A stretch of DNA of 64,000 bases from contig FN649734.1 of NCBI GenBank assembly GCA_000310025.1, positions 1,627,749 to 1,691,748 of the forward strand, read 5' to 3'. Numbering within the stretch: position 1 is the first letter of the stretch; every line of letters starts with the position of its first letter. Below, piece by piece: positions 24,601-38,000 of this stretch. Origin of the DNA: Ectocarpus siliculosus (lineage: Eukaryota; Sar; Phaeophyceae; Ectocarpales; Ectocarpaceae). Below the pieces are notes generated by a model. It ran no database searches and was not told where the DNA came from. It saw only the letters and a list, made by a program, of their open reading frames with translations. Position numbers and translations under genes: made by a program.

Positions 24601-24852
24601 TAGCGTCCTCACCGCCACCACCGTTACCGCCGCCGGGCCCAGACGATGACGAGGAAGAAGACCCCAGTCTCCGCGTGGCCCCCACACCCCCCATATCCCC
24701 CGACCCCAAGGCCACCGCCATATCACCAACTGCCCCCCCCCCGCCGCCGCCGCCGCCGCCTCTACCGGTGCCGCCCGACGAGTGCCGGGGAATTGCTGCG
24801 GAGGCGGTTCCCCCCAGGGTCTGCCCGCCGCCTCCGGCTACAGGAGCTCCGG
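24590..24852 (-). CDS. Candidate glycine-rich exon
   Basis: After CGGCAG the frame (87 codons, preceded by two bases) is Gly/Ala/Ser-rich, with a Gly run, a Ser run and a C-terminal GGEDAKPLL before a GTGAGT donor. Low-complexity sequence alone is weak evidence of coding. The good donor and its tandem copies are the main support. No domain is recognised. Confidence 0.3.
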
Positions 24853-25744
24853 CTGCCGTCCCAAAAATTTTTGACGGGCCAAGGGAGACACAAGAGCCAA
24901 AAACATTTACGGAGCATATACTAAAAGGATTATATGTTATATACGAAGGGCGTATATAAATATCCTCTGACCATGTTGTATTCATTGCACAGTTGCTTTA
25001 GCTTGTCTTCATTCCTTCAAGTATACAATGAAGACAGGTTTCAAGCTTGGTCGGTGTTTGGAGAGATTAGTTATTTTGCCGCCTCATCCAAGTGACACAA
25101 AGCTCTCGCTACCCCGAAATTTCGACGGGCCAAGTGAGACAAACGACACAAGCAAAACAGACGGGGGTTATTGTCGGTCCGTGTTGGAGAAGGCATGTTC
25201 TTTAGCCGAGACATGCTGAGTGAGGGGTAGGGATTTGGGCGCCGCCGGGGAGAAAAAAATGTAAGCGGAGCAGGGCCGGGCGCATGAACGCCACGAAAGC
25301 ATTCAGACCAGTCTGCAACGTGTGGCGCTCCAGAGAGAGAGAGAGAGAACGAACGTCCGTAACGAAAGAAAGGCCAGCACGATGCAGAAAACGACGCGGG
25401 TAGACGTGCGATGCGATGATGAGCCATGGGAAAAAAAACTCCTTCGCTCTTTTGGGCACACCCGTCTGTTCAGGCGTGTGGGTAAACGTGGACAAAAAAA
25501 AAACGCGACGACATCCGTCCGTAATTACCAACTGCTGCTGAACCGATGCATCGACATCACCCTACAGAACATACCCCCCACACACAAGCAATGACCCCGC
25601 CACGCGCTCTCTGCTTTCCCATTTGTTCACCACCGATCGCACTTCTCCGCCTCAAGTACACCTTACGTTTCCCACAGTTAGGACGATGCAAAACATCTTC
25701 GTGTCTCTTCAAATATTCTCTCGCGTCTGATGGACAAGCGCGGG

Positions 25745-25795
25745 CACCACAAGGAGTACTGAGTGGAGATCGGAACGGTTCTGAATGTGAAGACC

Positions 25796-25839
<44 letters not shown>

Positions 25840-25840
25840 T
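25745..25840 (+). repeat. AAC-tailed dispersed repeat, copy 1
   Basis: The block GAGATCGGAACGGTTCTGAATGTGAAGACC is followed by about 14 AAC units. Two other copies lie in the window (44471-44555 and 59003-59055, both minus), sharing GGAACG, TGTGAAG and the CAACAAC tail. A shared core with a simple-repeat tail at one end is typical of the 3' end of a non-LTR retrotransposon or SINE. Confidence 0.55.
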
Positions 25841-25947
25841 CGTGCCGTCCTTCACTCACACGTGGCGATGGGAAGCCAATCCCAGCCCAGGAGCAACGAC
25901 GACAGCCAGCTGCAGCAAAGACCGGCGCGACGACTACCGCAGCTGCT

Positions 25948-25978
<31 letters not shown>

Positions 25979-27021
25979 CTGCCGTTGCCGTTGTTACCGC
26001 CGTTGGTTTCCGGCCTCCCGCAGCCACAGCAGCAGCAGCACCCGCCGTTGCCATCATCGCACTCGCTGTTGCGGCCGCAGAGGCGAGCACCTGGCAAATA
26101 TCCCACGTCGGAAAGCTCACGCGTTACAGAAGATCGATTGCGCGTCGTCTCATGTGTCGTTACAGAGGGGGTCTAGATTTTTTTTTGGCCCCTCGCATAG
26201 AGAAAAACCCAGCTGGAAAACGCCACGTTGTTGCTCTGACGTTGTTAGCCATGACAACGCATTGGTGCTGTAGTTGTTGTCCATGGCTTGGTGAGAAAGG
26301 AGCGCTCGCAGCGTACCGTATCGATGCATACCCACCATAAAAAAATTCACCAAGCCAACGTTTGGCACCGATCTGACCGACAGCTCAAACCTGACGACCA
26401 AGCACTCGACGGGGGGGGGCTTCAGATAGTGCTTCCGGTGGGGGGTGTGCCGTATGATTCACGAGCGCGAACGCAGGCACGTGGTGCGTTCCGTATTCGG
26501 CATGGTGCGATACACGGCTCGCATTCGACAGCAGTACTGCATCGTTGCCGGCATTTTACGGATATCGAATGACAGTGACCGCCGCTAGCTCTAACAAGCA
26601 CGAAACGGCGACGCCACAAAAGAACAAAAAAAACTGATTCCAAGCCTTTGAATCTCATGAACATCAGAAACGTTGGGAAAACAACGAACACACCAGATAC
26701 GTGTGCCGTGACGTGTCTCGAACGTCTTCGACATTCTGCGCCCTACTGCTGTACCCCGGAAAAAAAACGGCAACGTGTCCTAGGGCGCGCCTCTGCTGCC
26801 GGTGTCACCGAATTTACGTGGCAGTTTTGTCAACAAAAGCGGGGTTTCAAATTTCTGCCGAAAACCGTAGATGTTGTTTTATCATCCATTGCTATCACCA
26901 ATACTCCCTATGATCCGGAAACCCTTACCGATCGTAAATTTACGGACAGAGAATGCAACAAGAGCGGTGCTTCTTACTTCTTCCGAAAGCCGTACTTATA
27001 CTCTTATCATTATAATTACTA

Positions 27022-27360
27022 GCCGGTCGCCCCGGTAGTCTACAGTAGTTGGTATTCTCGACCCTTTTAGTGGCCAGGGTCAGGGGTTCGAATCCCGGCG
27101 TAAGCGAGCTTTTCTTGCAATGTGAGTTTTTCTCTCGCTTCCGTTCCTGGCCCGGGTGGAAAGCGCTAGTTGGTGTGTACACAGGGGGAGGAGAGTGCTG
27201 CCCTCTTCTCGCATGAAATGTCGAAGGCCAAGTACCGCAGGAGGGGTGGGTAGGGGGCCTGAGGGAGAGGAACCCTTCTGTGTGACCACGGGTTGGAGTA
27301 AACGGCACGAGTGCCGTGAGCGCTCACTTGAAGTGAAGACCAAAAAAGAAAAAAAAAAAA
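27022..27360 (+). mobile_element. tRNA-derived SINE
   Basis: The head has a tRNA-like A-box region (GTAGTCTACAGTAGTTGG) and an exact B box GGTTCGAATCC at 27085-27095, the internal promoter of RNA polymerase III. A unique body of about 250 bp follows and the element ends in an A-rich tail (CAAAAAAGA12). The cloverleaf is degenerate, so it is not a working tRNA gene. The last 105 bp match a second copy at 33161-33264. Confidence 0.75.
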
Positions 27361-30300
27361 TCTGAAATATTTTTAGTTTGTTTGATCTATCGCCAATCCC
27401 GTGTATTCGCGGCGTTGGCTCGCAGCTTTGAGCTATGCACCCTTCAAGGTTTCACGGATGTATCATTATTGAAGAGCTCCGATCTGGGGCCACGCAGAAA
27501 ACAATTCCTTCATGTCGACGCTAGAAAGGGTTCAACAGCAGTCCTTCTCTCCAAGGGCACTCACGGATACGAGTATGTAGCAGGTACGCATTGGTGTTGT
27601 CATTCAATTCATCACCAGCCGACACCCTTTCTGTATGTGCGTTTGGTGCACGCGAGTATCACACTACATGTATACGTTGTACTTCTACACAACAATGGGT
27701 GGATTCTCTCGTAACACGAAAAAACTGCCTCTGACATACACGGTGGTAAGAGTTCGCACGTGAGATCCGGCCTCGAGAAACTCAAAAATCACTTGTGCAG
27801 CATGTTGTGCACCCTCACACCAAAACCTGTATAGCCACCATTCGTAGCATAACCCTGGGAACCAACAGTCCCATCCCGGCCTAAACTAGGTATGTGCGGG
27901 CGAGCGCTACTAAACGTCGCAGCCAACGAGTGTTCCATTGCTTTCTCGCTCGCATTATTGCAAGAACGATCATTGTAACGAAGGCCTTCAAATCGGCATT
28001 ACAACACCTAACTGCCTCCTCGTTGCCCTTTCACAGCAGCAGTAGTTTCGTTCGCTCATGTCGAAAATCATCTGACCGTAGAAAACAGCTGCCTGTGTAG
28101 AAGGGTTCATGTTTGGAAAAAAATGTTGCTGTGCGTGTACACCCAGGGAGAAAAGAGTACTATATATATTTTTTTCTCCCATCATTGGATTCTGTCATCT
28201 GCCCCTCTGGCCCCTATCCTCCACGTCTACTAGCTAGACGACCCAACCGGGGTCACATGGGAGGGGGGGGTTGGACCCCCTCCTGCCATGTAGTAGGAGG
28301 AACATCGGACGTGTTCGGCATCCAGTTCTAGGTTCTAGGTTACGATCAGTGGAGGCAATAGCAATACCCAGAGGCCATTTTCCACGGGGCGGGGGGGATA
28401 TACGATGATGCCGGAAGCACGAGATTTCTACGGGCCCCTGCTGTCGTCTACACTGCTGATGAAGCTGACAGCCAAAACAGCACGCCCTACCAGTTGACTC
28501 GAAATCTGACCGCATGCTTTCTCGGGTGCAGCAGCTGGGGAAATAAATAGCAGTGTAGGGGCGTGCACGGGGAACGAATGCGCAGCATATATATTCACGG
28601 AATTCTATGGGGCGCTCCAATGCGACGATCGCCGCGTCCGCGGAGACAGCAGCACCGGCGGCGGTGTAGCAGCGAGATCGCATGAAAATTGTAGTTGAAG
28701 CGCGGCAGCAGGTACGGGCCATCTTCCCAGGGATCCCTGGAGTATATCACCAATATTTAGGAAGATAAATCGTGGTACATCAGGGGGCCGTCGCTTGCCC
28801 GTTGCTGCTCCGCCCCCAGAGAGCCCTCGCCCGACAAGATATCACGCTTGCTCTCTGCTATCGTATAACTGCAGATAGAACGTCTAAGTTTGGCGTCACG
28901 CCCAACGGTACTTGACAAAATGCACGTCTGTTGGTTGAAAACAAACCTGCTGGCCCTTTGAGGTATGGACAAAAGGCGGCCGCTTGCTCAACTTCATCAA
29001 ACCCCGAGGGGAAGTCCTTGCCCCTCCCCCCCTCTCTCTCTCACCTGTCTGCCGACAAGCACGCCTGGTCCTCGCAAACACCGACTGGATCATACCCAGC
29101 ATCGCCTCTGCCGCTGTGAGACCGCCGTCCGTGCCTCCTCAAACGATGATGATGATGGTCTCGGTATGATACGACGAAGGAATGATGCGGACACCCGACA
29201 CACACACACCCGTCAGAAAAACTCCGCCGCTTTCAAGACGAAAACACCACCCACACGCGGCGGTGGAGGAGGGAAAGCCTCCTAGGGACGGCCTATCAGG
29301 GCTGATGCTACCTCTCGCACGAATGAGTTGGCGATGATAGCACCAGGCCAGGCAGGTGTGTTGACCTGATGAGAGTGTCACACAGGCGAAGGAGCAGTGG
29401 ACCAAGGGGGAGGGGGGGAGGGGGGAGGGGGGACAGATGATTGGTCGAGCCCGAACCAGAATTTTGGTTGCTGTTCGGGAGTTTCTTCTCCCGCCGCCCC
29501 TGCTGCTACGCTGAGGAAGCGCTTTGCGTGAATCGCTTGCCGCCGTGAATCAGACCTGCCCTTCACACCTCATATATGTGTGGGCTCATCTGTGTATAGC
29601 AGTACTCCGCTTAATCTAACGACCCATGAACACGGACCGCTCCCTTGCCAGTTGCTTGCGCCGCTGCTACCCCGTACTGCCTAGCACAAGGCTCTGCTAC
29701 ATAAATATGTAGTAGCAACCAGGTGCCGCTGAGACAGCAGTGGCCATTTGTCTCGGCTTCCTGCTAACATTAGTCGTCGCCGAGTGCTATGCGAGTGCGT
29801 CCATGTGCTCTTTTTGTCTTCTTGCGTGAGTACCCTCTTTTGAGTGGATAGGACGGATCCATCTCTCGATGGGGCTGTGGCAGCCCCATTGTGGACAGGG
29901 TCTCATGACGCCTACCGCGGTACGCGGTACGGAAGACTGGGCACCAATCCAACAAACTGCTGCATCACGAAGAGGACAGGAGGAGGGCGAGGACGAGGAG
30001 GACGAGGACGAGGAGGACGAGGACCCGATCTCGAGTATTTGAATCCCGGGTCTGAGGAGACGACGGCCCTCGTACTGGCTGAGGATCTCGGTGACTTCAA
30101 GATTGCAGAGGTCCCCGAACCGCTCTTCTCAACGCGACCGACCACCTCCTCATCAGGTGTCGAAAAAAAGGGACGCACCCGCTGCCACCCCAAACGGTTC
30201 GTCTCCCTCTCTCGCAGGACCACGCGCTACAGCAAGTGTCCCGGCGGACTGAGAACTAAAAGAAATGGGGTATGATTGTCGCGACAACAACTCCGTGGCA

Positions 30301-31372
30301 AACTCAAGCAAGTCACCACGTGAAATTATATTTGCTCAGGCTTCAAGGTCTTGGGGAGCCAAAAGAGCACGGCCCATTCCGTGCGCCGTCGACCACAAGG
30401 AACAACGCTGAACCCATCCGCAACTAAAGGAGGGGTTGTGCGCTGCCGTCTCGTAAGGCCGGGATGGTGAGGAGCAGCGGTTTCTGGTGCTTCACTCGAA
30501 TTGGGCTTCTGGCACCAAAACCGGAGACAACAAGAAGATGCAGATATTTTCGCTGTTGTCCGTCCCCATTTATACCTCCCGCACAGCTGGGGATGATCGT
30601 CTGGCACCGAACAAGCCCGGCCCGGAACAAGCAGACTTTCGCCGAACAGCAGAGAGGTCAACGCAACAATAGGCTTGTGATCATCCGAACACACAACACG
30701 GTGTCCATCCAGCAAACGGAACAGAAAGTTCTTGTCGCCACCATAGTGTCCACAACAAGCGACAAAAAAGTCGGCCTACAAAGCTCGGTTGTCTGCTGTC
30801 AACACGGGGAATTTTCCAGGAATCTCGATCCTCCTTGGGAGCTCGAAACGCGAGATGTGATCATGCCTTTAACGCGCCTACCGTTACCTCGCCTCCCCCA
30901 ACAACGCCTACCTGTGTCGGCGTCAATCCCTCCCGTGGGAGGTATGTAGCGCCACAACAACTGGGGCAAACTTTGCGAACAATGGTTAATAACGAGTGTC
31001 CCCCCCTGGATTTTGTGACAAGCACTAGATAAGTCAGTCTACAGCAATTCTTGGTGGTTCGAGGGGAACAGCGCCGTTCAAACGCATCCTAGAATATCAT
31101 CGTAACCTCTGGTCGACGTGTGGAAAACCAGGCTTTTGTCATATTACCCGAGGTCTACCCTAACTCCTTCCTAAGTCTACATCACACGCCAGCAAATCCA
31201 GGGTACGGCTTCGATGTCCTCGCCCGAGCAGCTCAATCAACCTCACGTCTAGGACGCTCTTCCCCCAAATTGTCAACACCAACACCGACGCGCTAAGCCA
31301 CCCACCAAGCCGGCTACCTAGCCCCACTCTGGCGAAAAAGATCGTGCCTCCAAGGAAATCGAAACAAGCCAC

Positions 31373-31431
<59 letters not shown>

Positions 31432-31933
31432 CGCCGTTCACCACCAACCGGCACCTCCCTCACGCTTGAGGAACGCCTGCCAGGAGCGACGTCCGCATTT
31501 CCAGCTCACCACCACGACCGACACGCGTGTGCGTGCAGACTGGTGCATCCGTTGTGACAAACCGCTCATCAAGAGCGAGCTAGCTCCCAAGAGTAGTCGA
31601 CATGGCCACGTACTACTTGCCGGGGGGGGCCTTCGAGATGGGGAAAAATATAGGTTCGGCAAGACAGCAATGGACGGCAGGGGGACACGGTGGCACGGCG
31701 GACGAAAGGGGAGGGGGGGGGAATGGAGCTGCACTCAGCGCCAACACACGTCAAGCGATGAATCTTGATTGAAAATAGAATTCACCGACCCATGTCACGA
31801 GTACTACAGGACGAGAACAAAAACGAGAGACACTCCCCAAATAGGGTCTTTACGCACCGCGAAACTGGCGGCAAATGAACAAAAAAAATAACACTTTTGT
31901 ACGCCGCACACCTGGCTGAAGCTATCGGAGGCA

Positions 31934-31972
<39 letters not shown>

Positions 31973-32056
31973 AGAAGCGAAATGTGCGCCACTTGGAACC
32001 AAGCCATCGGAAAAACAATTCGGTTGCATTGAAAACGGCATAGGTATGTACCACAC

Positions 32057-35000
32057 CTGGTTGAAGTTTTTCTTGTCCCTCTTCTTCTTCTTCTTCCCCT
32101 CCTTCTCGGCAGCCTCCTTGGCAGCCTTCAACGCCGCCGCGCCGTGGTTGGCTCCGCCGCCCGCGGAAGACTTCTTTTTCCCCTGAGAAGCGCGGCGGGG
32201 GTGAACAACAACGGCGATCGACCAACCAGCGTCAAGTGTTACTGAAGGAGTTTGGAGGCGGCCGTGTGATGGTGCTTTACCATGGGCTATTGTGTGAACT
32301 TCCCCAGAGCAGGAGGCGGGGGTGAACAACGAAGCCAAATCGACCAACCAGCGTTTAAGTGTTGTGAATTCGGAGCCAGCCGGTTGATGGTGCATTACCA
32401 CGCGATGGTGCACTACCATGGATGTAGTGTAATTCTCGCTGAGAATGCGGCGGAGGTGAACCACGAACACGATCGACCAACCAGCGTTAGGTGTTACTGA
32501 AGGAGTGTGGAGGCGGCCGTGTGTTGGTGCGTTATCACGTGATGGTGCGATACCATGCTTGCTTTTTTAATGTTCGCCGAGAATCGGCGAGGAGTAATTA
32601 GCGAGCCGAGTCACCAAACCGCGCTAAGAGTGCCCCAGGTGCACGCACCGCATTGAACATAATATAATGGACACCTGGGACAGCACAGCAGTCGCGCACA
32701 GCAAACGCGCCACAACACAAAGTACAGCACTGCCAGCGCACAGCAGCGCCGCGTAGCGCAGAACACAGCAGAAAGGCCGTGGCATAGCGTGACACGCGAT
32801 TAGCATACACACCTTTTTCTTCAACGCTGCTGTGATGGGCTGGATCACCACCACCGGTGGCTCTTCCCCTCGTCCCTGCACCAAAAAAAAGAACAAGTTT
32901 CGATGCGTTAACCTCTGATGTCGCCGCCGTGTTCCGAGTAAGATGTAACGGAACATCAAAAGGAAAAAATCCGGCAACAACGAAAGTGCTTCCAAGAAAA
33001 TGGATGCCGCAAAGAAACAAACGACGCCTCACAATTCTTGGAACGTTCCGAGAACAGCATCGGACAGCAGCGTACAGATGCACAGCGGTAAAATGCCAAC
33101 AACAATAACATGGTGTTGTCCCGCAATTCTGTTCGCAAAGGAAAAAAACAAACACACACAGGCCTCAGGGGGAGGGGACTCTTTTGTTGTGACCACGGGT
33201 TGGAGCACGCGATACGAATGCTATTATACGCTGATTTTGGAAGATTACAAGAAACAAAAAAAAAGCAGCATCCCACCTTGTCGCCAGCGGCTAAGGCGCC
33301 CCCGTCCCCCTCGCCTTCCCCCGCCGCCCCCGTCTTCTTGTCGGCGGCAGCGGCGCCTTTTTTCTTTTTTTTTTTTTTCTTGCCCCCCGCCCCTTCCCCT
33401 CCCTCCCCCGCCACCGCCCCTGCTGCTGCTGCTGCTGCTACGTCAGCCCCCGCGTCCCCCCCCCCCGCTGCGGCTGCAGCCGAGCCGTTTGCTTCTGTCG
33501 CAGGCTCTTCTGGTGCCACTGTTGGCGATATAATCGGAATTGGACGCGTGCGAGGTTCGGAAAAAAAAAAACATGAGACATGGCAAGCGCGACAAAAAAA
33601 AGTCGACGCCGTTAACCTGATTCAGCGCCTTCCCACACCGCGCACCTGTTCGCCTTACACAAATCTGTGGACAGAATTGATTGTTGTTCTTTGGAGGGTC
33701 CCCGTCATTCGAGCAGGACGCTTTGCGTTCAAGCAACAAACAACCTTCGACGACAAGGTCAAACCCAATATTCCCGGCGCCCACCGTTCTGGAAAAACAA
33801 ATGCTCAAGGCCAATCAGAGTGCAGCAACTCTGACGCTTACAACAAGCCGTGAGAGAGAAAACGTCACAAGTCACAACCAGACCACTTCCGCCTTTCGCC
33901 ATCTCCTTTCAGTATTCACGGAGGAGTCCTCAATGGCCCAGAAGCGAGCTCATGGCACCCAAAACAACGGTGACCCGCACCAGTCGCTGACCCCCTTCCA
34001 CTCTACCCTAGAAACAGCGGCGGCCCATTCGAGGCTCTCCCAACTCAAACCGAAGCACAGCAGAAGCAGGCGCCCATGTAACGCCCTGCATACCACAAAG
34101 GCGAGCAGCCAGCTACAGCCTCTGCCCTCCAGCCTCCGAATACCCGGTCCACCTTAAAAGATACTCAACCCCCTTGACTACAACTTGACGGAGACGGCAA
34201 ATAAGGAAAGGCCATACATAGGCCTCTGCTTACGTACGTCCCCTCTCACCGTCAACCCCGAACTCCCCGAGCAGCGCATCCAGGTCATCAAGCTCCTTCT
34301 GCTTGAGCGCCTAGAGAGGAATAAAAAAATGATGTGCACGCGGACGGGAACGTGGGCCAACGGGAGGGGGGGGGTGTACCCGTTGATGCCACATGCATGA
34401 ATGAACGCAGCGGGTGGTAGGACAACTCCGGGGTGGGATGGGGGCGGGGGGAGGTTTGATTTCCCCAGTCCCATGCGGGGCCCGCCCCGGGGAGTTCCCG
34501 TTTTTGCATCATTCATCCCTTCATTTTTTGGAAGGGGTTTTTTTTTTGGGGGGGGGGCCCCGGGGAATCCCGAGGGACTGGGGCAGACCCCCAACAACCT
34601 TTTTACCCTCATATCCCCCACCCCTCAAAAGCGAAATAATCAGGTTTAGGCATTCGTCACGCCCCCCCCCCCCCCCTCCAACCGATACATCGACGGAGTT
34701 TCAACACTACCGAAAGAGGCGCTGAAAACGAACTACGCCGCAGGTATATAAAGAAGACAACTCTAGCATGTACGAACACAAAATTACTGATTATAACGCA
34801 TACCATTCTCACTGCTCAGCCGGCCGATCAGAGCGATCGACGCTGACAAAAACCAACAAAAAGCAAATATTGCACACATGCGTGCACACATGCTAAGAAC
34901 AACCGTCGTCTTAAGACACACAACTATAATAGGAAGCAAACAGATTGCATGTGCACGCACACACGCCGGACACCCCTCTCGTGTTGTACACACACACACA

Positions 35001-38000
35001 CCTTCCGTTCCTTCTTAGATAGATTGAGGACCTTGGTAGCATCATCCCCTGTAACGGCCGCGCTCTCCGGCTCCTCCTCTCCGGCTACGGCTGCGCTCCC
35101 TACAACTCCCGTGTTGGCTGGCGGCTCCTCCTCATCATCCTGACCAAAGTGACGACCCGTTAGGAGGGGGGTGGAAGGGAGAGGAACTGCGTCGTGATGG
35201 AGAAAAACAATCACCCACACCGCAGGAAGAAGCTTCCAACATCTCTGTACCGCAGGTTGCTTAAGATACCACACCCCCGTGAGCGTTTATCTGCACGAAA
35301 ATCGGTGACGGTGCTGAAAATGTCGGTATTGAAACCCTTTCGTCGATAGGTTTTCCTCCAAAGCATATCGTTCGATTGTGGCATCCTCTTCGTTGTGGAG
35401 TAATCAGGGTTTAAAAGTCTATCCGGTGGGGTGCGGTACCTTACGCCATGGAACTTACGGTACCTCATCGAAGGCTGGTTTCCTTGTATTCGAAACCTCT
35501 GGTTCTCTGCCCAGATGAAGACATACCAGTACATGGAAAACAACCATGGCAGAACAGAAAAAAGCAACACTCCCCAACTCCATCAACAACAACAATTCTA
35601 CGTGTGCATATGCCTTGCCTACCTCGCTTTCGTCCGTAGTCACAAGCCATGGTAGGAATAAATACAAGAAAGACAGGCACAAGACTCCCTACACACCACC
35701 ACCAACAACAACAAAAACAACAGCTATTGCGTAAGCATGTGGATTGCCTACCTCGTTGAACAACAGACGGGAAACTCCTCAACAACACCAATAACACCAA
35801 TTATATGAAGCAAATGCCTCGGCCTACCTCGCTCTCGTCCTCTGACTCGCTCTCACTCTCGCTCTCGCTCTCCCCGAAGGCATCCAGCTTCTTAGGCGGA
35901 GGGCCGGCGTTGTCCACGTCACTCTCGGTGTCGCTGTCGGCCCAGGAGGTCATGCCCTTCTTGCCGCTGCTCTTGGTGCCCACGGCGGCGACTGCCTGTT
36001 TCCATCCCATTTCATTCCAATGATACCATGCATGTTAGTCATTTATCACATTGACAAAGACAGACAGACACGCAGACAGACAACGGAAAAAATAGACTTT
36101 TTGGAGGAGAAACACCCAAGCTCGGGGATTTTTTTCATTTTTCCATCATATTTTTGTGAAATCATACGTACAAATACATTCTTTTGAAAACAATTGCAAA
36201 ATCAAAGACAGACTTGCCGTTCGAACAGCACTCCAAGGGAGATCCATTTGCAACTCAACTAAGATTCGAACAACTCTGGCACCTGCCCTTCCCCTACTGC
36301 TGTCTCAAAAGAGCAGCCACCGAAACTTAAGCCTTAAGTCCTGGAAACGACTGCATGAGACACGAACGAACGAAAGCGAGCTTGTTGGCTGGCCCAGCTT
36401 ATATCCTCGATTGGGCGGAGCGCCTCGGTATTGTGCCAGGTGCCAGGCTCAAGATCTGCAGGGACAAGGGTAGCGCCTTCCGTCTCTCACTCACGGCAAA
36501 GACGGCGGCAGGATCGGAGTAAATGCTCGAACTTTGTCTTCATCATGGTCAAGTTGTGAGCCTCGTCCTTTTCTGATTCTCTACTTTCCTTTGCTGTACT
36601 GCTACCTGCGTCGCTCTCAAACGTCGTCTTTCGTTGTGAAAGTCCGATTTTTTGTCATTATTGTTTTTCATCGTGATCAAGTTGTCATCTTGGCCTTTTC
36701 ATGGTTATTTAGTTTGTTTTCCTCCTGGTGTATCGCCGTTCAGTCTCGTTGCGCTGTGGGTTTCGTTCTGTTCGGTTCTATGATACAGCCGTCCCCATGC
36801 TGTATTTTTCGGTGACTTCTCTCTTGTAGCTGAATATGTGTGAAGCTCTCGCTGTGTGTTCATGCTGCCCCCATCTCTGCTCATATCCCGTTTCACATCC
36901 TACCCTCTGTTCCTCCCGCTCTTTCTGGCCCCACCAATGAAAGGAGAGCCCCCTACGAAGACTTGACAAAGCCTTGTCGAGGCTTCCACAAAGCAAACAC
37001 GTAGGACAAATCATGCAATCCGGGAAGTTGGGCTATAGGGGGTACAGGGTCTGCGTGCCCAATTCCCGTTCTATTTTCCTCGTAGACTTAGCTGCTCACG
37101 AAGGCCGTTCTCCGGTACGAGGACGGCGACTCTGCCAAACAGCACGTGGTCCCCGAGACCATCAACACCCCCGGCCAAGCACTGCACACCCGCACGCACA
37201 TCGATCATGAACCTTTCGCGACGACCCTGGCGTGATGCCCGTCACGTGGTCGTCGAACCGGCAAGTCCCCGGACCAAGTCCCGCACACCAGCTCATTGTG
37301 ACGGAGGCTTTCCAACAACGGGACATCCACCAGCTCGCGGACTCCACGCAAACGGGCAGAGGGGGGTCCGTGGCACGGAACCCCCTCCACCCTCCCCGTT
37401 TGCATGGCGTCCACGAACTGCTGGATGCTGCGTTGTTGAAAATCGGCATCGCAATGACCTAGGTGTGAAGGGATTAGTCAGGGGGCTAGCTTGTTGGGGA
37501 CCCACAGCAGGGCATCATGTCAGGGAGAAATTGTCTATGATCGATGCGCCTGCTGGAACACGCAAAACGTAGCTACACCATAGGTTGCAAGACACACCAC
37601 ACCCCCAGGACCGGTTTAATCCGAGTTGTCTGCAGCCCAACAAAGCAGCGGCGACGGTGCTAAAAATGGCGGGGTTTAAAAAACCGTCTCGTCGAGAGCT
37701 TTTCAAAAACGCATCGTCATGCGCTTGGTCGCGGAGTAATCGAGCTTCGACATCGCTCCAGGAGGGGGGGGGGGTGGGGGGGGGGCTGTCTTACGTCATG
37801 CAACCTACTGTATGCGTCCACTCTTGGGTCTGCAAATGCATTGCACCGCATTCAGCTACCTGGTGATTGGGCCGCATGTTTTATGCTAAAACAACCACCG
37901 GTCAGGCACGTGGTAGACTACCTGCCGATGAATTAAGAATGGTGATTAACCACCTCCTGACGAAAACAAAGAAAATTGTAGCGACAACTACCTCCCGATA

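Larger units (their letters stand above)
24860..32056. other. Long repeat-rich stretch without a supported gene
   Basis: It holds a CTTGGCCCGTCRAAATTT repeat (near 24873 and 25118, minus sense), CAA and CCG microsatellites near 25.8-26.0 kb, an AAC-tailed dispersed repeat, the tRNA-derived SINE at 27022-27360, a frame at 29844-30275 with an RGG-type run (GRGRGGRGRGG) of doubtful meaning, and GA/CT microsatellites at 31375-31429 and 31937-31970. The last exon or exons of the minus-strand gene ending near 32057 should lie here, but I could not identify them. Confidence 0.4.

Noticed and set aside
25546-26340. 264-codon frame rich in Asn and Ala
   Set aside because: It is made of CAA and CCG microsatellites translated on both strands, with no domain or splice support.
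29844-30275. Frame with an RGG-type run
   Set aside because: The run comes from a GAGGACGAG simple repeat and the flanks are not convincing. It is kept only as a note on the stretch.
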